Source: Eimeria necatrix
Lineage: Eukaryota; Apicomplexa; Conoidasida; Eucoccidiorida; Eimeriidae
Assembly: GCF_000499385.1 (NCBI RefSeq)
Contig: NW_013654591.1
Coordinates: 1-10,000 of the forward strand
Length of the DNA: 10,000 nucleotides
Reading direction: 5' to 3'
How positions within the stretch are numbered: the stretch's first letter is position 1; every line of letters starts with the position of its first letter. The notes under the pieces were generated by a model. It was given only the letters and a program-made list of their open reading frames with translations. It did no database searches and was not told the origin of the DNA. Positions 7,958 through 10,000 of the stretch are shown piece by piece. Both the position numbers and the translations under genes were made by a program.

Positions 7958-8231
7958 GCTGCAGCAGCAATCTGCTGCGCCAGGAGAAGGGCCCCCAAGG
8001 GAGGCCCCCCACAGGGGCCCCCTTGGAGCCAAAGGGCGGCTGCAGCAAAATTGGGTCTGCCTCTAGGTTCTGCACTGCAGCAGCAGCAGCAGCTGCTGCT
8101 GCTGCTGCTGCTGCAGGTTGGTCACCTGCTGCTGCTGCTCTCAGGCTGCTGCAGAAGCGGCGGGAGAGCGCCGCAACTTCTGTTAGAAGAGGGGCACCCC
8201 ACAGAATCCCGTTGATAGTGATTTGCTGTTG

Positions 8232-8271
<40 letters not shown>

Positions 8272-8889
8272 AGTTGGTGCTGCTGCTGCAGTTGGTGCTG
8301 CTGCTGCTGTCGCTGAGCGCTGGTTAGGGCTGTAGCGGCAGCGAGCTTGAGGAGCAGCAGCAGCAGCTGCTGCGCCGCAGCAAAAGAGCAGCAGCAAAGG
8401 CTGCCGCTGCAGTTAGCTGCTGCAACCTCATACTCCCCTTGTTTGTGCTGCTGCAGCAACAAGTGCTGCTGCTGCTGCTGCTGCTGCTGCCGCTTGCCTT
8501 GACTTTCTGCAGCAGCAGCAGCCCCCAGGAGCTGCAGCAAAAGATGAAGCGCCGTGCGGCGGGCACTTAGCCCGCAGCGCAGCAGCTCTATATCTATCTC
8601 TTTCTGCTGCTGCTGCTGCGGCTGCTGCTGTTGCTGCTGCTGCTGGAGGTAGAGTAGGCGGCGTTGCTGCTGCTGCAGCAAGAACTGCAGCAGAGCAGTT
8701 CCTGCGCAGGCAGCTGCAGGGAGAAAGGCAGCAGTACGAGCAGCAGCTTCTACGAGCAGCAGCAGCACGGGCAGCAGCAGCAGCAGCCCCTCCGCAGCAG
8801 CTGCAGCGGCGTTATCCTTTTTGCTGCAGTCTACCCGCGTGCTGCTGCAGCAGCAGAACCTCCCAGCGGCCTTAAATTCCTCTTTTTCC

Positions 8890-8932
<43 letters not shown>

Positions 8933-9012
8933 GTCTCTGAACAGCAAGGAAAAGGCGCTGCAAGCTAACCGCGCACTGCCAGTCATCTGGAGAGTCTTCC
9001 GCGCAATTTTGC

Positions 9013-9045
<33 letters not shown>

Positions 9046-9518
9046 AGCAGCTGCTGCTGCCTCAGCTGCTGCTGCTGCTTCTGCTGCTTCAGGGCAGCTT
9101 CCGCTGCGCGTTGCAGCAGAGGCCCCGTAGATGGCAGGTTGAACGTATGTGCTGCTGCTGCTAGGGACAGCCACAGCAGCGGCTGCTGCAGAGTTCTCTG
9201 GTTTGCTGCTGCTGCTAGGCACACTGCAGCAGCAGAGTGCCCAGCAGCAGCAGCAAACCGATGGCCTAGATCTTCTAAGGCGGGGGCCCCTGGGGGCTCC
9301 CCACGTGTGCGTGGGCAGGAAGGCCGCGGGCAGCAGCAATGAGCAGCAGCAAAGCAGCCGCTGCAGCAGCAGCAGAAGCAGCAGCAGTTTGCTTCTGTTG
9401 CTGCTGCTGCTGCTGCTGCTGTTGGCAAGCCAGCGGGGGCCACTGCGGCCTCCAGAGTCCTAACAGCGAAATTTATGGGAGCCACTAAGTCCCCTAAGCT
9501 TCCAAGCCTTGCCTGTTG

Positions 9519-9552
<34 letters not shown>

Positions 9553-9677
9553 GGCTGCTGCTGCGGCTGCTGCTGCTGAAGCGTGTCGAGAAGAGACTGC
9601 AGCAGGGCCACTGCAGAAGCTTCGTCTCCTCGTCTGAATGCAGCCGCTGTGGCGGCTCCCCAGCTGCTGGCTTGCAT
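4095..9677 (-). CDS. Large multi-exon hypothetical protein with Ala/Gln/Ser homopolymer runs
   Basis: Unrecognised. The core is an open frame from ATG at 9677 to 5430, 1415 codons, far longer than any other frame here. Ordinary blocks alternate with Ala, Gln and Ser runs. Approximate residues of the blocks: 1-30 (ASAVALLQSLLDTL), 223-250 (DDWQCAVSLQRLFLAVQRL), 359-387 (DIELLRCGLSARRTALHLL), 485-514 (LLTEVAALSRRFCSSL), 748-800 (VWGHAVGLWAFAIRAAAAG), 938-960, 989-1024, 1060-1126 and 1307-1331. They are Leu/Ala-rich and look helical, perhaps a solenoid. The in-frame TGA at 5430 overlaps a GTGAGA donor; splicing to 5360 keeps the frame. Further exons probably follow, ending at TAA 4095-4097. An in-frame stop at 9723-9725 supports the ATG, but an upstream exon is possible. 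Cys- or Leu-run segments could be unspotted introns. Exons between about 4900 and 4565 are unresolved. Confidence 0.55.
4195..4472 (-). other. Predicted intron of the - strand gene, CTG-rich in sense
   Basis: The donor ACAG|GTATAT at 4473/4472 is good. The acceptor is CTGCTGCAG ending at 4195. Inside are sense-strand CTG tracts and an alternative acceptor, TTCCTTCCTTTACAG. A third, GTCTTTACAG, lies inside the predicted terminal exon, so the 3' end is uncertain. Confidence 0.45.
4473..4565 (-). other. Predicted internal exon of the - strand gene
   Basis: A 93-nt block bounded by the acceptor CAGTTTTTGTGCAG and the donor GTATAT. It reads GGFEVLQQQLGPLLAAHQY followed by LREPALALLSDR, which is ordinary helical protein between pure repeat tracts. 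Both ends are phase 2. The exon that joins its 5' end was not found. Confidence 0.5.
4566..4900 (-). repeat. CAG-type low-complexity block, probably intronic
   Basis: On the + strand this is mostly CAG and CAGCAA units with short spacers (a dense run at 4577-4618, another at 4839-4870). On the - strand an Ala/Val/Thr-rich frame stays open over 4657-4977. I see no block of ordinary protein in it. It may be intron, or an Ala-rich exon after the acceptor CCCCCCTTCCAG near 4899. Confidence 0.5.
4900..5360 (-). other. Predicted exon following the 1415-codon frame
   Basis: It begins after TGTCCTCTCTCCCGTAG and reads RLAAAIIRRCSLQFAAAN, LTARLLPGGL, a poly-Ala run, GAPYELLREFARRSQLLG, a Gln run, ELQRLLWTALLQQVETEA, STQELLAAVQRR and AIDSVNFLAAPLPVRHF. 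These read as real protein between repeats. The 3' end is not fixed: candidate donors (GTAGAG, GTGCAA, GTCAAC) are all phase 0, while the next predicted exon needs phase 2. Confidence 0.5.
5217..5256. repeat. (CAG)n(CTG)n palindrome coding for poly-Ala
   Basis: CAG units switch to CTG units without spacer at about 5230. In the - strand frame this is a 13-residue Ala run in the exon ending at 5360. GCA and GCT both encode Ala, so the run survives the switch. Confidence 0.85.
5361..5433 (-). other. 73-nt intron with a CTG tract
   Basis: The donor is GG|GTGAGATT at 5433. The body is sense CTG repeat. The acceptor TCCTCTCTCCCGTAG has a clear pyrimidine tract and ends at 5361. Splicing removes the in-frame TGA at 5430-5432 and continues the frame (HG joined to RLAAA) in phase 2. 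Confidence 0.6.
5603..5673. repeat. CTG/TTG tract near the 3' end of the long frame
   Basis: CTG units broken regularly by TTG. In the - strand frame they read as an Ala run with Thr at the interruptions, just before GDAGTDDRGR. Confidence 0.85.
7068..7112. repeat. (CAG)n(CTG)n palindrome coding for poly-Ala
   Basis: Nine CAG units meet six CTG units at 7094. The - strand frame reads an unbroken Ala run followed by TRACRLMRL. The DNA can fold into a near-perfect hairpin. Confidence 0.85.
7441..7493. repeat. Long pure CTG tract coding for poly-Ser
   Basis: About 17 uninterrupted CTG units, one of the longest pure tracts here. On the - strand they read as an AGC-encoded Ser run just before the ordinary block VWGHAVGLWAFAIR. 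Ser rather than Gln or Ala shows that the reading frame differs from tract to tract. Confidence 0.9.
7780..7854. repeat. Interrupted CTG/TTG tracts coding for Gln
   Basis: CTG units with TTG, GTAG and GTTGTT interruptions. In the - strand long frame these read as Gln runs separated by single Leu residues. Confidence 0.8.
8075..8116. repeat. (CAG)n(CTG)n palindrome coding for poly-Ala
   Basis: CTGCAGCAG switches to CTG at about 8093. The - strand frame reads an Ala run followed by VQNLEADPILL. Same design as at 5217 and 7068. Confidence 0.85.
8223..8312. repeat. TTG/CTG tract with two CAGTTGGTG interruptions, coding for Gln
   Basis: TTG units lead into about 13 CTG units, then two copies of CAGTTGGTGCTGCTGCTG. 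In the - strand frame this is Gln with a repeated QHQLQQQ motif, followed by the block ITINGILWGAPLL. Confidence 0.85.
8893..8930. repeat. Pure CAG tract on the + strand, poly-Ala (GCT) in the long frame
   Basis: About 13 CAG units on the + strand. In the - strand frame they read as GCT-encoded Ala before GEKEEFKA. The sense CTG orientation is the one otherwise found in introns here, so an intron cannot be excluded. Confidence 0.8.
9513..9552. repeat. CTG tract coding for Gln near the N-terminus of the long frame
   Basis: Pure CTG units flanked by GTTGCTGTTG and CTGCGGCTG. The - strand reads QQQPQQQP followed by a Gln run, at about residues 34-55. The block LGSLGDLVAPINFAVRTL follows. Confidence 0.85.
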
Positions 9678-9682
9678 TCTAG

Positions 9683-9720
<38 letters not shown>

Positions 9721-9836
9721 CGCTACTGCTGCTGCTGCCACTGCTGCTGCTGCTGCTGCTACTGCTGCCGCTTCCGTTGTTGTTGCTGGTGAATGCTGCG
9801 GGGGAAGCTGGAGTCTCGCTTCCGTGCCTTTGTTTC

Positions 9837-9882
<46 letters not shown>

Positions 9883-9990
9883 TGGGGAGCCGATCCCTCC
9901 GCTGCAGCAACGGCGGCGAGCCACAAGTGTTTGCTGCATAAGAGACAGCAGCAAAAGCAGCAAATGAGTCTCTTAAATGCTGCAGAGTCA
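9678..9990 (-). other. 5' flank or possible upstream exon of the - strand gene
   Basis: Three CTG-type tracts (9684-9719, 9723-9769 and 9839-9882) with short spacers. A - strand frame, open from 9939 down to 9682, reads MQQTLVARRRCCSGGIGSP and then a Ser run. Its start could be an exon after the acceptor TCTCTTATGCAG ending near 9935, or a basic N-terminus. No donor joining it to the long frame was clear. No promoter signal was seen. Confidence 0.3.
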
Positions 9991-10000
9991 AAACAAAAAG

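Noticed and set aside
4964..9941. Many + strand Leu/Cys/Ala-rich open frames opposite the long - strand frame
   Set aside because: All much shorter than the 1415-codon frame, and their non-repeat parts look unlike protein. They are antisense shadows.
1..9990. tRNA or rRNA genes, or transposase or reverse transcriptase genes
   Set aside because: No cloverleaf, rRNA core or mobile-element protein motif was seen by eye on either strand.

Overview
This is nuclear DNA from a eukaryote, most likely a coccidian apicomplexan of the genus Eimeria. Four things point there together: a spliced, conserved eukaryotic gene; TTTAGGG telomere-type repeats inside that gene and just after it; (CAG)n/(CTG)n tracts throughout; and coding sequence full of homopolymeric Ala/Gln/Ser runs. 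The genus is an inference from this published repeat signature, not from a search.

Left part (1-2608, + strand): the last four exons of the CCT zeta chaperonin gene (CCT6/TCP1-zeta; exons 80-292, 1169-1279, 1817-2024, 2490-2608). They encode the C-terminal 216 residues. The splice joins give an almost gap-free match to the family. Each intron has its own repeat class. The intron ending at 79 holds a CAG tract. Intron 293-1168 starts with telomere-like repeats, then TTAATTAA repeats, then ~190-bp tandem units carrying decayed copies of the next exon's start. Intron 1280-1816 has poly-T and CTG tracts. Intron 2025-2489 is almost entirely AGCT-type tetranucleotide. The stop codon TAA is the first triplet of a CCCTAAA array.

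Middle (2609-4094): the tail-to-tail intergenic region. It holds telomere-like repeats with an 18-bp inverted repeat, a back-to-back AATAAA/TTTATT element, a CTG tract, and about 1.05 kb crowded with GGGGCCCC palindromes, including a 22-bp tandem array.

Right part (4095-9990, - strand): a CAG-saturated region with one long open frame (5430-9677, 1415 codons). It appears to continue through a 73-nt intron (5361-5433) into further exons and to end at 4095. Blocks of ordinary, mostly helical protein alternate with Ala/Gln/Ser runs. I do not recognise a family. Because CAG/CTG repeats contain no stop codon in any of six frames, open frames here are weaker evidence than usual; the case rests on the non-repeat blocks and on phase-compatible splice sites. 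The two genes converge and show no operon-like relationship.
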